Assembly: GCA_002398825.1 (NCBI GenBank)
Contig: DHBS01000047.1
Span: forward strand, 1-12,300
Source: Syntrophomonas sp. UBA4922
GTDB lineage: Bacteria; Bacillota; Syntrophomonadia; Syntrophomonadales; Syntrophomonadaceae
Direction: 5' to 3'
Length of the DNA stretch: 12,300 nt
The position numbers and the translations under genes are program-made. Within the stretch, counting starts at the first letter, position 1. Every line of letters starts with the position of its first letter. Positions 6,410-12,300 of this stretch are shown in pieces. The notes beneath the pieces are model-generated. The model made no database searches, was not told where the DNA came from, and worked only from the letters and a program-made list of their open reading frames with translations.

Positions 6410-6996
6410 TGCCGGCAAACAGAATAATGCCGGGCAAGCCGGAAACGAGGCGGGAGATGTTGCAGCAGCGCGAACAGCTAGCGCCTGCGGAGGTGCAGCT
6501 GTTCAGTGAAGAGATCGTTCACAAACTCCTGGAGCTAAAACCCCTCCAGGATGCCCGGGTCATCATGGGCTATATGAGCATCCGCAACGAGGTGGATCTC
6601 GGGCCGCTTTTCGAGCAGCTGCACCAGGAGGACAAGATGCTGCTTCTTCCCCGGGTAGACGGGTCAGAAATCCACGCCATCCACTTTTCGGACCCGGCCG
6701 GGCTGCAGAAAAGCCGGTATGGCATTTTGGAACCGGTGGGACCACCCTTTGCCCCAGAACGAATTGATGCCGTACTGGTGCCTGGTGTGGCCTTTGATTA
6801 TCAAGGCTATCGGATTGGCTATGGAAAGGGATATTATGACCGTTTTTTACCGCGGCTCAGGAAGTATGCCTTCACCTGCGGGGTTTGTTACGAGTTTCAG
6901 GTCATTGTTTCGGCTTTTCCTCAAGCGGCGGATTGCCCGGTTAAATGGATAGTTACCGAACGATCCGAACTGATGATCGACGAGCGGTATTTTTGA
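6409..6996 (+). CDS. 5-formyltetrahydrofolate cyclo-ligase
   Basis: The enzyme uses ATP to convert 5-formyl-THF (folinic acid) to 5,10-methenyl-THF, clearing an inhibitory folate in the cytoplasm. The 195-residue protein has the family hallmarks: NEVDLGPL (60-67), YGILEP (104-109), VPGVAFD (124-130) and the nucleotide-binding GYGKGYYDRF (137-146). The N-terminus has a basic segment (KPETRREM) as usual. ATG 6409 shares its A with the lgt stop and is served by AGGAGG at 6398-6403, so the two genes are translated as one unit. In acetogens and syntrophs folate C1 chemistry is central, but no other folate gene is nearby. Length is normal. Confidence 0.94.
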   Translation: MPANRIMPGKPETRREMLQQREQLAPAEVQLFSEEIVHKLLELKPLQDARVIMGYMSIRNEVDLGPLFEQLHQEDKMLLLPRVDGSEIHAIHFSDPAGLQKSRYGILEPVGPPFAPERIDAVLVPGVAFDYQGYRIGYGKGYYDRFLPRLRKYAFTCGVCYEFQVIVSAFPQAADCPVKWIVTERSELMIDERYF

Positions 6997-7010
6997 TTAT
7001 TCAGGAAAGT

Positions 7011-7045
7011 GACAGCGGAGGCATGGCCGCCGCTGTCCATATTTT
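7011..7045 (+). terminator. Hairpin after the cyclo-ligase gene, probable terminator
   Basis: GACAGCGG (7011-7018) pairs perfectly with CCGCTGTC (7030-7037) around an 11-base loop. It is followed by CATATTTT, a weak T-tract. It stands 14 bases after the cyclo-ligase stop and before a new promoter, which is where the lgt transcript should end. Confidence 0.55.
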
Positions 7046-7104
7046 CGACTGGGGTAGAAAAATTGTTTCGTATTTATGGATCAGCCTGCGAAAACTCGCC
7101 TCAT

Positions 7105-7133
7105 TTGTAGAAATAAGTCTAGGGGTGTATAAT
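7105..7133 (+). promoter_or_regulatory. Sigma-A type promoter for the small-ORF/moa operon
   Basis: A perfect -10 TATAAT (7128-7133) lies exactly 17 bases from TTGTAG (7105-7110), which keeps the TTG of the -35. Transcription would start near 7140, giving a leader of about 70 bases to the small ORF. The leader has a weak TGCCG/CGGCA pairing (7148-7152 with 7166-7170), too little to call a riboswitch. Confidence 0.6.
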
Positions 7134-7212
7134 AAGAGGCACAAAACTGCCGATGAATCATACTGCGGCAATAAACCTTCCTAACCGGGGGTAGTGTAAG
7201 GGGGGAATGGGA

Positions 7213-7386
7213 ATGAGAGATGAGGAAATCATTCAGCTGTTGCTGGACAAGTTTCCCGGTAAACGCATCAGTTGTGCCGAGGCTAGAGAATTAGCTGCCG
7301 GACTTAAGATGGAGCTGTCCCGGATGGGGGCCTTATGCGATCAAGCCGGAATCAAAATCTCTGCTTGCGAATTAGGATGCTTCTAA
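7213..7386 (+). CDS. Small Cys-rich protein ending CELGCF, upstream of moaA
   Basis: This gene of 57 residues has a good ribosome site, AAGGGGGG (7198-7205), 7 bases before ATG 7213. An in-frame ATG at 7207 is too close to that site. The protein is MRDEEIIQLL at the start, then a helix-rich middle that could be a small helix-turn-helix (about residues 19-48), and ISACELGCF at the end. It has four cysteines, C21, C42, C52 and C56, enough for a metal site. It is the first gene after the promoter at 7105-7133 and lies 38 bases before moaA, so it is probably co-transcribed with moaA-moaC-mog. I do not know its function. From memory, small proteins with similar endings occur beside molybdenum-cofactor genes in Clostridia. 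A regulatory or metal-sensing role is a guess. Confidence 0.75.
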   Translation: MRDEEIIQLLLDKFPGKRISCAEARELAAGLKMELSRMGALCDQAGIKISACELGCF

Positions 7387-7395
7387 GCATGGTAT

Positions 7396-7426
7396 AAGAC
7401 TGGCCCAGGGGAGGGGGGTCTTTTTT
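7396..7426 (+). promoter_or_regulatory. Hairpin with T-run covering the moaA ribosome site, possible attenuator
   Basis: AAGAC (7396-7400) pairs with GTCTT (7418-7422), and CCC (7404-7406) can pair with GGG (7412-7414) after a small internal loop. Six T's (7421-7426) follow the G-run. The G-run 7408-7418 is also the moaA ribosome site, and the T-run contains the TTG start at 7425. The structure could terminate transcription or hide the ribosome site; its stability is modest. Confidence 0.35.
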
Positions 7427-8402
7427 GCGTGACAACTATGGACGTACGATAAGCTATATGCGAATGTCGGTAACCGATCGCTGCAATTTGCGGTGTCGTT
7501 ATTGCATGCCGGAATCAGGCATAAACAAGCTGGAACATGACAAGATATTATCATTTGAGGATATTATAGCCATTGCCGAGGCTGCCAGTGATTTAGGCAT
7601 AAGTAAAATCAGGCTTACCGGTGGCGAGCCCTTGGTGAGAAGAAACATCACCGGATTGGTCAGCCAGCTGGCGGGCATACCTGGCATTGAGGAAGTTACC
7701 CTGACCACTAACGGTACACTTTTTGCCAGGATGGTCAAAGCCTTGCGGGCCGGGGGGTTAAAGAGGGTCAACTTCAGCTTGGACAGCCTGTCAGCTGAGA
7801 AATACGATTATATTACCCGCGGCGGCTGCCTGGAGGATGCCTGGAAGGGCATACTGGCAGCCATGGAAGCCGGCATGCATCCGGTGAAGTTAAATACCGT
7901 TATAATAAAAGGTTTTAATGATGATGAAATATTGAAATTTGCTGATCTGGCCCATCGTTTTCCCCTGCAGATTCGTTTTATAGAGTTTATGCCGGTGGGG
8001 GATCTGCTGTTTTGGGATGAAAGCAAAGTAATCACTATTAAAGAAGTTAAAGCCATTTTGAATAAACATTATAATTTGTTGCCTGTCGCCCAGGTCGGCA
8101 ATGGACCGGCGGAGCATTTCAATCTGGAGGGCGGTCAGGGCGGCATAGGCTTTATCAGCCCCATGAGCAATCATTTTTGCGACAGGTGTAACCGCATACG
8201 GCTGACTGCCGAAGGCAAACTCAGAAATTGTCTTTACGATTATCACGAAACCGATTTAAAAGCAGCCCTGCTTCAAGGCATCAACCGGCAAGAGCTGCGC
8301 CAGTTATTAGCCCAGGCCATCAGCCGTAAACCCGAGCGGCATCATATGGATACCGGATGGGGCGAAGCAAACAATCGTAAAATGTACCAAATAGGGGGTT
8401 AA
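7425..8402 (+). CDS. moaA: GTP 3',8-cyclase MoaA (molybdenum cofactor biosynthesis)
   Basis: MoaA is the radical-SAM enzyme that turns GTP into 3',8-cyclo-GTP, the first step of molybdenum cofactor synthesis. The 325-residue protein has the N-terminal cluster Cys20-x3-Cys24-x2-Cys27 within SVTDRCNLRCRYC, GGEPL at 66-70, and the second cluster ligands Cys252, Cys255 and Cys269. It ends in the conserved Gly-Gly (324-325) needed for catalysis. The start is TTG 7425: the opening RDNYGRTISYMRMSVTDRC aligns with usual MoaA starts, and GGGG runs at 7408-7418 serve as the ribosome site. The gene is followed after two bases by moaC. All catalytic features are intact. Confidence 0.97.
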   Translation: MRDNYGRTISYMRMSVTDRCNLRCRYCMPESGINKLEHDKILSFEDIIAIAEAASDLGISKIRLTGGEPLVRRNITGLVSQLAGIPGIEEVTLTTNGTLFARMVKALRAGGLKRVNFSLDSLSAEKYDYITRGGCLEDAWKGILAAMEAGMHPVKLNTVIIKGFNDDEILKFADLAHRFPLQIRFIEFMPVGDLLFWDESKVITIKEVKAILNKHYNLLPVAQVGNGPAEHFNLEGGQGGIGFISPMSNHFCDRCNRIRLTAEGKLRNCLYDYHETDLKAALLQGINRQELRQLLAQAISRKPERHHMDTGWGEANNRKMYQIGG

Positions 8403-8404
8403 CT

Positions 8405-8881
8405 GTGGAATTCACCCACCTCAATTCGTCAGGCCGGGCCCGTATGGTCGATGTCAGCAATAAAGAAGACAGCACCCGTCAAGCCCGGGCTATGGCGGTT
8501 GTTAAAATGAAACCTGAAACCCTGCAGGCCATCCAGGCAGGAGCGATTACCAAGGGAGATGTATTGGCGGTAGCTCAGGTTGCTGCCGTTATGGGCGCCA
8601 AGCAGACCCCGCAGCTGATTCCCATGTGCCACCCCTTGATGCTCGCTTCAGTAGATGTGGAATACGGTTTTGATCATACAGCGGGTGAACTGCATATAGA
8701 GACCGTAGTCAGATCGACCGGCAAAACCGGAGTGGAGATGGAAGCCATTACGGCTGCGAGTATAGCCGCGTTAACCATCTATGATATGTGCAAAGCGGTT
8801 GACCGATGGATGCAAATATCGAACATCTGCCTTCTGGAAAAAAGCGGAGGAAAAAGCGGGCATGTCAGGCGCCCGGATTAA
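8405..8881 (+). CDS. moaC: Cyclic pyranopterin monophosphate synthase MoaC
   Basis: MoaC converts 3',8-cyclo-GTP into cyclic pyranopterin monophosphate, the step after MoaA. The 158-residue protein has MVDVSNKEDSTRQA (14-27), Lys50 in ITKGD, the PMCHPL motif (73-78, His76), TGVEMEA (108-114), and Asp127/Lys130 in YDMCKAVD. These match the E. coli active-site residues K51, H77, D128 and K131 with an offset of one. The GTG start at 8405 has the GGGGG of 8394-8398 before it and comes two bases after the moaA stop, so the pair should be coupled. Length is typical. Confidence 0.97.
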   Translation: MEFTHLNSSGRARMVDVSNKEDSTRQARAMAVVKMKPETLQAIQAGAITKGDVLAVAQVAAVMGAKQTPQLIPMCHPLMLASVDVEYGFDHTAGELHIETVVRSTGKTGVEMEAITAASIAALTIYDMCKAVDRWMQISNICLLEKSGGKSGHVRRPD

Positions 8882-8908
8882 GCATAGACTCGGTTTGGAG
8901 TGATTTAA

Positions 8909-9397
8909 ATGTATCAGACCGGAATTGTGGTTATGAGCGACAAAGGTTCCCGCGGAGAGCGCGAGGATCGCAGCGGCGCCAAGATTGCCGAACTGCTGGG
9001 GGCAGATTTTCAGGTTGCCTTTTATAAGCTCATACCTGATGACAAGCCCACTATAGAGGAGACCCTGGTTTACGCTTGTGACCAGCTAAAGCTGGATCTT
9101 CTACTGACCTCCGGAGGCACCGGCTTCTCGGTTCGGGATGTTACCCCCGAGGCTACCGGCAGCATTATAGAAAAAATGGTACCGGGCATTCCGGAGCTGA
9201 TGCGCTGGACGGGTTTGAAGACAACCCCCCGGGCAGCCCTTTCCAGAGCGGTGGCGGGGATACGCGGGAAAACCTTGATCATCAATCTGCCAGGGAGTGA
9301 ACGCGGGGTAAGGGAATCCCTGGAGGCCATCCTGCCAGTTTTGCCCCACGGTCTGGATACTTTGATCGGGTCCTCGGTGGAATGCGGAGAAGCTTAG
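8909..9397 (+). CDS. Molybdopterin adenylyltransferase, MogA/MoaB family
   Basis: Proteins of this family adenylylate molybdopterin before molybdenum insertion. The 162-residue protein is a single MoCF-binding domain with SGGTG (68-72), VRDVTPEAT (75-83) and LPGS (127-130), the hallmark pterin-binding segments. From sequence alone MogA and MoaB cannot be separated safely; in many Firmicutes a MogA-like copy follows moaC, as here. ATG 8909 is preceded by GGAGTGA (8897-8903). It is 27 bases after moaC and probably the last gene of the small-ORF/moaA/moaC operon. moaD, moaE, moeA and mobA are not in the window, so the pathway must be completed elsewhere. Confidence 0.93.
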   Translation: MYQTGIVVMSDKGSRGEREDRSGAKIAELLGADFQVAFYKLIPDDKPTIEETLVYACDQLKLDLLLTSGGTGFSVRDVTPEATGSIIEKMVPGIPELMRWTGLKTTPRAALSRAVAGIRGKTLIINLPGSERGVRESLEAILPVLPHGLDTLIGSSVECGEA

Positions 9398-9493
9398 CAA
9401 ACGAAATTTAATGATTTTTAAAGGTATAAAAAGAAATTCCCCGCAACATAATACTAATTAATAATATCGGGCAGAATCAGCTTAGTTTTCTAT

Positions 9494-9522
9494 TTGAATA
9501 CTTGGCCGGTCTTGCCTAATAT
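9494..9522 (+). promoter_or_regulatory. Candidate promoter for groES-groEL
   Basis: TTGAAT (9494-9499) and TAATAT (9517-9522) are 17 bases apart, each with four of six consensus matches. A better -10-like TATTAT at 9520-9525 has a 20-base spacer. Either puts the start of transcription just before the CIRCE element, the usual arrangement for HrcA repression. Confidence 0.5.
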
Positions 9523-9534
9523 TATAGCTAGGTG

Positions 9535-9561
9535 TTAGCACTCGCTACGAATGAGTGCTAA
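9535..9561 (+). promoter_or_regulatory. CIRCE operator (HrcA binding site)
   Basis: TTAGCACTC (9535-9543), nine bases, then GAGTGCTAA (9553-9561) is an exact match to the CIRCE consensus TTAGCACTC-N9-GAGTGCTAA. It lies 36 bases before groES. HrcA repressor, stabilised by GroEL, is expected to bind here and release on heat shock; the hrcA gene is not in the window. Confidence 0.98.
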
Positions 9562-9597
9562 TAATAAAAAAGCAACATTTTAAAAGGGGGTATACCT

Positions 9598-9888
9598 TTG
9601 AAAATTCAACCATTGGCAGACAAACTGGTAGTCAAAGTAGTGGAAAACGCTGAAGAAAAAACCAAGAGCGGTCTCTATGTTCCCGACACTGCTAAGGACA
9701 AACCGCAGGTTGGCGAAGTTCTGGCAGTAGGTCCCGGCGCTCTCAATGACAAGGGCGAGCGGATCCCGATGTATGTGGCCGTTGGCGACAAGGTCATCTA
9801 TGCAAAATATGCCGGAACCGATATCAAAGTTGACGGCGAGGAACTGTTAATCTTATCTGAAAGAGACGTCCTGGCAAAATTGGCTTAA
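9598..9888 (+). CDS. groES: Co-chaperonin GroES (10 kDa)
   Basis: GroES caps the GroEL ring in the cytoplasm. The 96-residue protein has a typical sequence: IQPLADKLVVKVV at the start, the mobile-loop region EEKTKSGLYVPDTAKDKPQ (18-36), VGPG (44-47), GDKVIYAKYAGT, and ELLILSERDVLAKL at the end. The start is TTG 9598, with AAAAGGGGG (9582-9590) 7 bases before it; TTG is unusual for such a highly expressed gene but no in-frame ATG is available nearby. The first gene after CIRCE, it is separated from groEL by 27 bases and is clearly co-transcribed with it. Confidence 0.97.
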   Translation: MKIQPLADKLVVKVVENAEEKTKSGLYVPDTAKDKPQVGEVLAVGPGALNDKGERIPMYVAVGDKVIYAKYAGTDIKVDGEELLILSERDVLAKLA

Positions 9889-9915
9889 ATAACAGATTAA
9901 AAGGAGGATACATAG

Positions 9916-11541
9916 ATGGCTTCCAAAGAGATTAAATTCAGTGAAGATGCACGCAGATCATTGGAAAAGGGAGTAGACACCCTTGCCAATGCAGTTAAAG
10001 TAACTCTGGGCCCCAAAGGCCGCAATGTAGTATTGGATCGCAAATTCGGTTCTCCCACCATCACCAATGACGGTGTTACCATTGCCAGAGACATTGATCT
10101 GGAAGACCCTTGGGAAAACCTGGGCTGTCAGCTGGTAAAAGAAGTCGCCATACGGACCAATGATGTGGCCGGCGACGGTACCACTACTGCAACCGTACTG
10201 GCACAGGCTATGATTAAAGAGGGGTTAAAAAACGTGGCAGCCGGAGCCAATCCCATGATCATGAGACATGGAATTGAAAAGGCTGTTAAAGCTGGAACCG
10301 AAGAAATAAAAAATATCAGCAGAATCGTAGATTCCAAAGAGGCCATTGCACAGGTGGCGGCTATTTCCGCCGATGATCCTGAAATCGGTACATTGATCGC
10401 TGATGCTATGGATAAAGTGGGTAGAGACGGGGTTATCACTGTAGAGGAATCCCAGTCAGTTGGCACCACCCTGGAAGTCGTGGAAGGCATGAGTTTTGAC
10501 CGCGGCTATATCTCCCCTTACATGGTTACCAATACTGAAAAGATGGAAGCAGTTCTCGAGGATCCCTATATTCTGATCAGCGACAAAAAGGTCTCCTCAA
10601 TTAACGAGATTCTCCCCGTCCTGGAAAAGGTTGTACAGACCGGCAAACCTCTGCTGATTATCGCCGAGGATGTAGACGGTGAAGCCCTGCCCACCCTGGT
10701 AGTCAACAAATTGCGCGGCACCTTTAATTGTGTGGCGGTTAAAGCACCGGCCTTCGGTGACAGAAGAAAAGCCATGCTTGAAGATATCGCTATTCTGACC
10801 AATGGACAGATGGTATCTGAAGACATCGGTGTAAAAATGGAGAACGTAACCCTGGATATGCTGGGCAAAGCCCGCCAGGTGGTAGTAAACCGCAATGAAA
10901 CCATCATAGTCGACGGCGCTGGCTCTGAAGAAGCCGTTAAAGGCCGCATCGCGGTAATCAAGAAACAGGCTGAAGAGACCGAATCCGAATACGACAAAGA
11001 AAAACTGCAAGAACGCATGGCTAAACTGTCCGGTGGTGTTGCGGTAATTCAGGTAGGCGCTGCCACTGAGACCGAACTGAAAGAAAAGAAGCACCGCATT
11101 GAAGACGCCCTGGCAGCCACCAAGGCCGCTGTTGAAGAAGGCATTGTTTCAGGCGGAGGCACCGCTTTGATTAATATCATCGGGGTTATCGATGCCCTGC
11201 AGGCTGACGGGGACGAAATGACCGGCATTAACCTGGTCAAGAAAGCCCTGGAAGAACCGCTGCGCCAGATTGCTAACAATGCAGGCAAAGAGGGCTCCGT
11301 GGTGGTGGAGAAAGTGCGTAACTCCGAAACCGGCATTGGTTACAACGCTTTGACCAATGAATACGAAAATATGATCAAGGCCGGGATCATCGACCCCGCC
11401 AAAGTAACCCGCTCCGCATTGCAAAATGCTGCCAGCATTGCCGCCATGGTCCTGACTACTGAAGCGGTCATCACCGAAAAGCCCATGGAAGACAAGGGTA
11501 TGGGCATGGGCGGAGGCGGCGGAATGCCTCCCATGATGTAA
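9916..11541 (+). CDS. groEL: Chaperonin GroEL (60 kDa)
   Basis: GroEL forms the double-ring ATP-dependent folding chamber. The 541-residue protein shows the ATP-binding blocks TLGPKGRNVVLDRKFG and NDGVTIARDI, then DVAGDGTTTATVLAQAM. Further on come VKAPAFGDRRKAMLEDIA in the apical region, the hallmark AAVEEGIVSGGG, and a Gly/Met-rich tail ending GGGGGMPPMM. No residue is obviously missing and the length is standard. AAGGAGG (9901-9907) sits 8 bases before ATG 9916. The groESL transcript ends at the hairpin just downstream. It is regulated through the CIRCE element upstream of groES. Confidence 0.99.
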   Translation: MASKEIKFSEDARRSLEKGVDTLANAVKVTLGPKGRNVVLDRKFGSPTITNDGVTIARDIDLEDPWENLGCQLVKEVAIRTNDVAGDGTTTATVLAQAMIKEGLKNVAAGANPMIMRHGIEKAVKAGTEEIKNISRIVDSKEAIAQVAAISADDPEIGTLIADAMDKVGRDGVITVEESQSVGTTLEVVEGMSFDRGYISPYMVTNTEKMEAVLEDPYILISDKKVSSINEILPVLEKVVQTGKPLLIIAEDVDGEALPTLVVNKLRGTFNCVAVKAPAFGDRRKAMLEDIAILTNGQMVSEDIGVKMENVTLDMLGKARQVVVNRNETIIVDGAGSEEAVKGRIAVIKKQAEETESEYDKEKLQERMAKLSGGVAVIQVGAATETELKEKKHRIEDALAATKAAVEEGIVSGGGTALINIIGVIDALQADGDEMTGINLVKKALEEPLRQIANNAGKEGSVVVEKVRNSETGIGYNALTNEYENMIKAGIIDPAKVTRSALQNAASIAAMVLTTEAVITEKPMEDKGMGMGGGGGMPPMM

Positions 11542-11562
11542 TCTTAAACAGTCATTGACGCG

Positions 11563-11596
11563 AGCAGCCGGCTTATAATGAGCCGGCTGCTTTTTT
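11563..11596 (+). terminator. Intrinsic terminator of groES-groEL
   Basis: AGCAGCCGGCT (11563-11573) pairs perfectly with AGCCGGCTGCT (11581-11591) over 11 pairs with a 7-base loop, and the run TTTTTT (11591-11596) follows. This is the best terminator in the window. Confidence 0.95.
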
Positions 11597-11945
11597 GATG
11601 CGCCGGCATGGGCCCCAGTCGCCCCAAACTTTCCTCCAGATCTCATTCATCCAGTTACTTCGATGCCCCCTTCATTTCAGCCGGCAGCAACCCGGGCGAA
11701 AAGATTCGTTAATAGTGGTCCTCAAAAAACGCATTGAATCCAGCCTCAGACTCAATGATTTAAGTTCCGCTTAGCGTGCTTTCAGCCGAATTTTCATTAT
11801 TATGATGTGGCTGACAGTGAACAATGGCAAATGTCGAATTATGTCCTGATTGTAGGATAGTGTCCGGCATACAATACACCTGGCAACACTGGCCTGATAG
11901 CTGGCTTACCAGGTAATTAAAGGGACAGACCGAAATGCCATGGAA
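11597..11945. other. Gene-free control region between groEL and the sigma-54 promoter
   Basis: I find no credible gene. The 3' half has several dyads: ATTGTA (11849-11854) with TACAAT (11870-11875), TTACC-A-GGTAA (11906-11916), and TGCCAT (11936-11941) with ATGGCA (11945-11950), the last overlapping the -24 element. Dyads of this kind at 40-100 bases upstream are where sigma-54 activators usually bind, but no specific activator site is recognised. The 5' half (11597-11770) shows only short open stretches. Confidence 0.45.
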
Positions 11946-11961
11946 TGGCACAATAATTGCT
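11946..11961 (+). promoter_or_regulatory. Sigma-54 (RpoN) promoter, -24/-12
   Basis: TGGCAC (11946-11951), five bases, then TTGCT (11957-11961) is a full match to the sigma-54 consensus TGGCAC-N5-TTGCW. Transcription would begin near 11972, about 46 bases before the small ORF. Such promoters need an AAA+ enhancer-binding activator, which is not encoded in the window. Confidence 0.85.
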
Positions 11962-12017
11962 ATAACAATTATAAGAAGCGTTCGGTAACGATAAATAAAC
12001 AGGCAAGGAGGTCGTAC

Positions 12018-12176
12018 TTGTTTCGCGGTTTAAAGACTAAACCAGGCTCTGGTTCATACTTAAACCGAGTGTGCAGAAATGAATCGTTCGATTGTCAGGG
12101 TTGCGGGGTCATGGTTCAAACCGGCAGCCAGATTGTCTCTTTTTTAACGAACTACAGGGGGCTGGTGCGGGATTAA
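12018..12176 (+). CDS. Small CxxC protein behind the sigma-54 promoter (hypothetical)
   Basis: The strong ribosome site AAGGAGG (12005-12011) lies 6 bases before TTG 12018, opening a 52-residue frame that ends at TAA 12174-12176. The frame stays open upstream to 11940, but that part overlaps the promoter and has no ribosome site, so the short form is preferred. The protein is basic at the start and contains NESFDCQGCG (21-30), with C26-x2-C29 and another cysteine at C19, resembling half of a small zinc ribbon. The rest matches nothing I recognise. It is the first frame after the sigma-54 promoter and may be a leader gene for the coding region at 12272. It could also be a chance frame or a truncated gene. 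Confidence 0.5.
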   Translation: MFRGLKTKPGSGSYLNRVCRNESFDCQGCGVMVQTGSQIVSFLTNYRGLVRD

Positions 12177-12271
12177 GCCTCCCAAGGTTTGTTATACGAG
12201 CTGTGTTCATTATTCTCCGTGGCTCCACTAGAAATACGGAAATATTAATAATTAGATAGGAGGTATGAGGA

Positions 12272-12300
12272 ATGCGGGAGATTCCGAAAACATGTAAAGC
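12272..12300 (+). CDS. Start of a further gene, cut by the window end
   Basis: AGGAGG (12258-12263) stands 8 bases before ATG 12272, which opens MREIPKTCK and continues past the edge. An ATG at 12265 closes after ten codons and is not used. Nine residues are too few for a call; a beginning of this type occurs in zinc-dependent alcohol dehydrogenases, but that is only a hint. The gene lies 95 bases after the small CxxC frame without a terminator between them, so it is probably under the same sigma-54 promoter. Confidence 0.6.

Noticed and set aside
6945..7184. 79-codon frame overlapping the cyclo-ligase end
   Set aside because: It has no ribosome site, overlaps a well-identified gene, and runs through the terminator hairpin and the TATAAT promoter.
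7140..7212. Molybdenum cofactor riboswitch before the moa operon
   Set aside because: The leader is only about 70 bases and shows just one weak 5-pair stem, too little for the known Moco RNA architecture.
11574..11579. TATAAT-like sequence in the groEL terminator loop as a promoter
   Set aside because: It is the loop of a perfect terminator hairpin and no gene follows at a sensible distance.
9897..11646. Several long minus-strand frames opposite groEL
   Set aside because: They are typical antisense shadows of a highly biased gene, with no ribosome sites and no recognisable motifs.
11709..11762. Minus-strand 16-residue remnant ESEAGFNAFFEDHY between two stops, reminiscent of a crotonase C-terminus
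   Set aside because: It is far too short to support a pseudogene call; chance similarity is likely.
12075..12110. NESFDCQGCG as the start of an RNHCP-type zinc protein
   Set aside because: Only the first CxxC block is similar; the expected RNHCP block is absent in all three frames downstream.
1..12300. CRISPR array, tRNA or rRNA genes
   Set aside because: I saw no regularly spaced repeats and no cloverleaf or rRNA-like sequence on either strand.

Overview
The window looks like chromosomal DNA from a Gram-positive-type anaerobe of the class Clostridia, possibly Syntrophomonas-like. The evidence is the gene order (family 4 uracil-DNA glycosylase, tsaE-tsaB-rimI-tsaD, lgt, moaA-moaC-mog, groES-groEL), strong AGGAGG-type ribosome sites, frequent TTG starts, a CIRCE operator, a spore-type GH18 hydrolase and a sigma-54 promoter. 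All supported genes lie on the + strand. The genus is inference; the placement near Clostridia is firmer.

Layout. Bases 1-147 are the 3' end of a group II intron: the last 19 codons of its reverse transcriptase/maturase, then domains V and VI. Bases 148-586 hold no gene but carry a long nested inverted repeat (386-491). A secreted GH18 protein with an N-terminal copper-amine-oxidase-N-like domain follows (587-1933). Next come a 4Fe-4S uracil-DNA glycosylase (2098-2790) and the tightly packed tsaE-tsaB-rimI-tsaD cluster (2818-5472). The 154-base tsaD-lgt gap contains four DnaA-box-like sites and a palindrome over an extended -10. It is followed by lgt and 5-formyltetrahydrofolate cyclo-ligase (5627-6996). 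After a hairpin and a new promoter (7105-7133) come a 57-residue Cys-rich small protein (7213-7386) and moaA, moaC and a mogA/moaB-type gene (7425-9397). groES-groEL (9598-11541) sit behind a perfect CIRCE element and end at a strong terminator. The last 700 bases are mostly non-coding but contain a consensus sigma-54 promoter (11946-11961), a 52-residue CxxC small ORF and the start of another gene cut by the window edge.

How the genes work together. TsaE, TsaB and TsaD form the complex that transfers threonylcarbamoyl to A37 of ANN-decoding tRNAs; RimI, an N-acetyltransferase, is a common neighbour. MoaA and MoaC convert GTP to cyclic pyranopterin monophosphate, and the Mog/MoaB protein adenylylates molybdopterin later in the pathway. 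GroES/GroEL are the chaperonin pair under probable HrcA control. Lgt attaches diacylglycerol to prolipoproteins.

Most of the window is core metabolism. The parts that deserve attention are the small Cys-rich protein before moaA and the hairpin over moaA's ribosome site, the DnaA-box/palindrome region before lgt, the sigma-54 control region with its tiny CxxC ORF, and the nested repeat element. I do not see a convincing new defence or mobile system.
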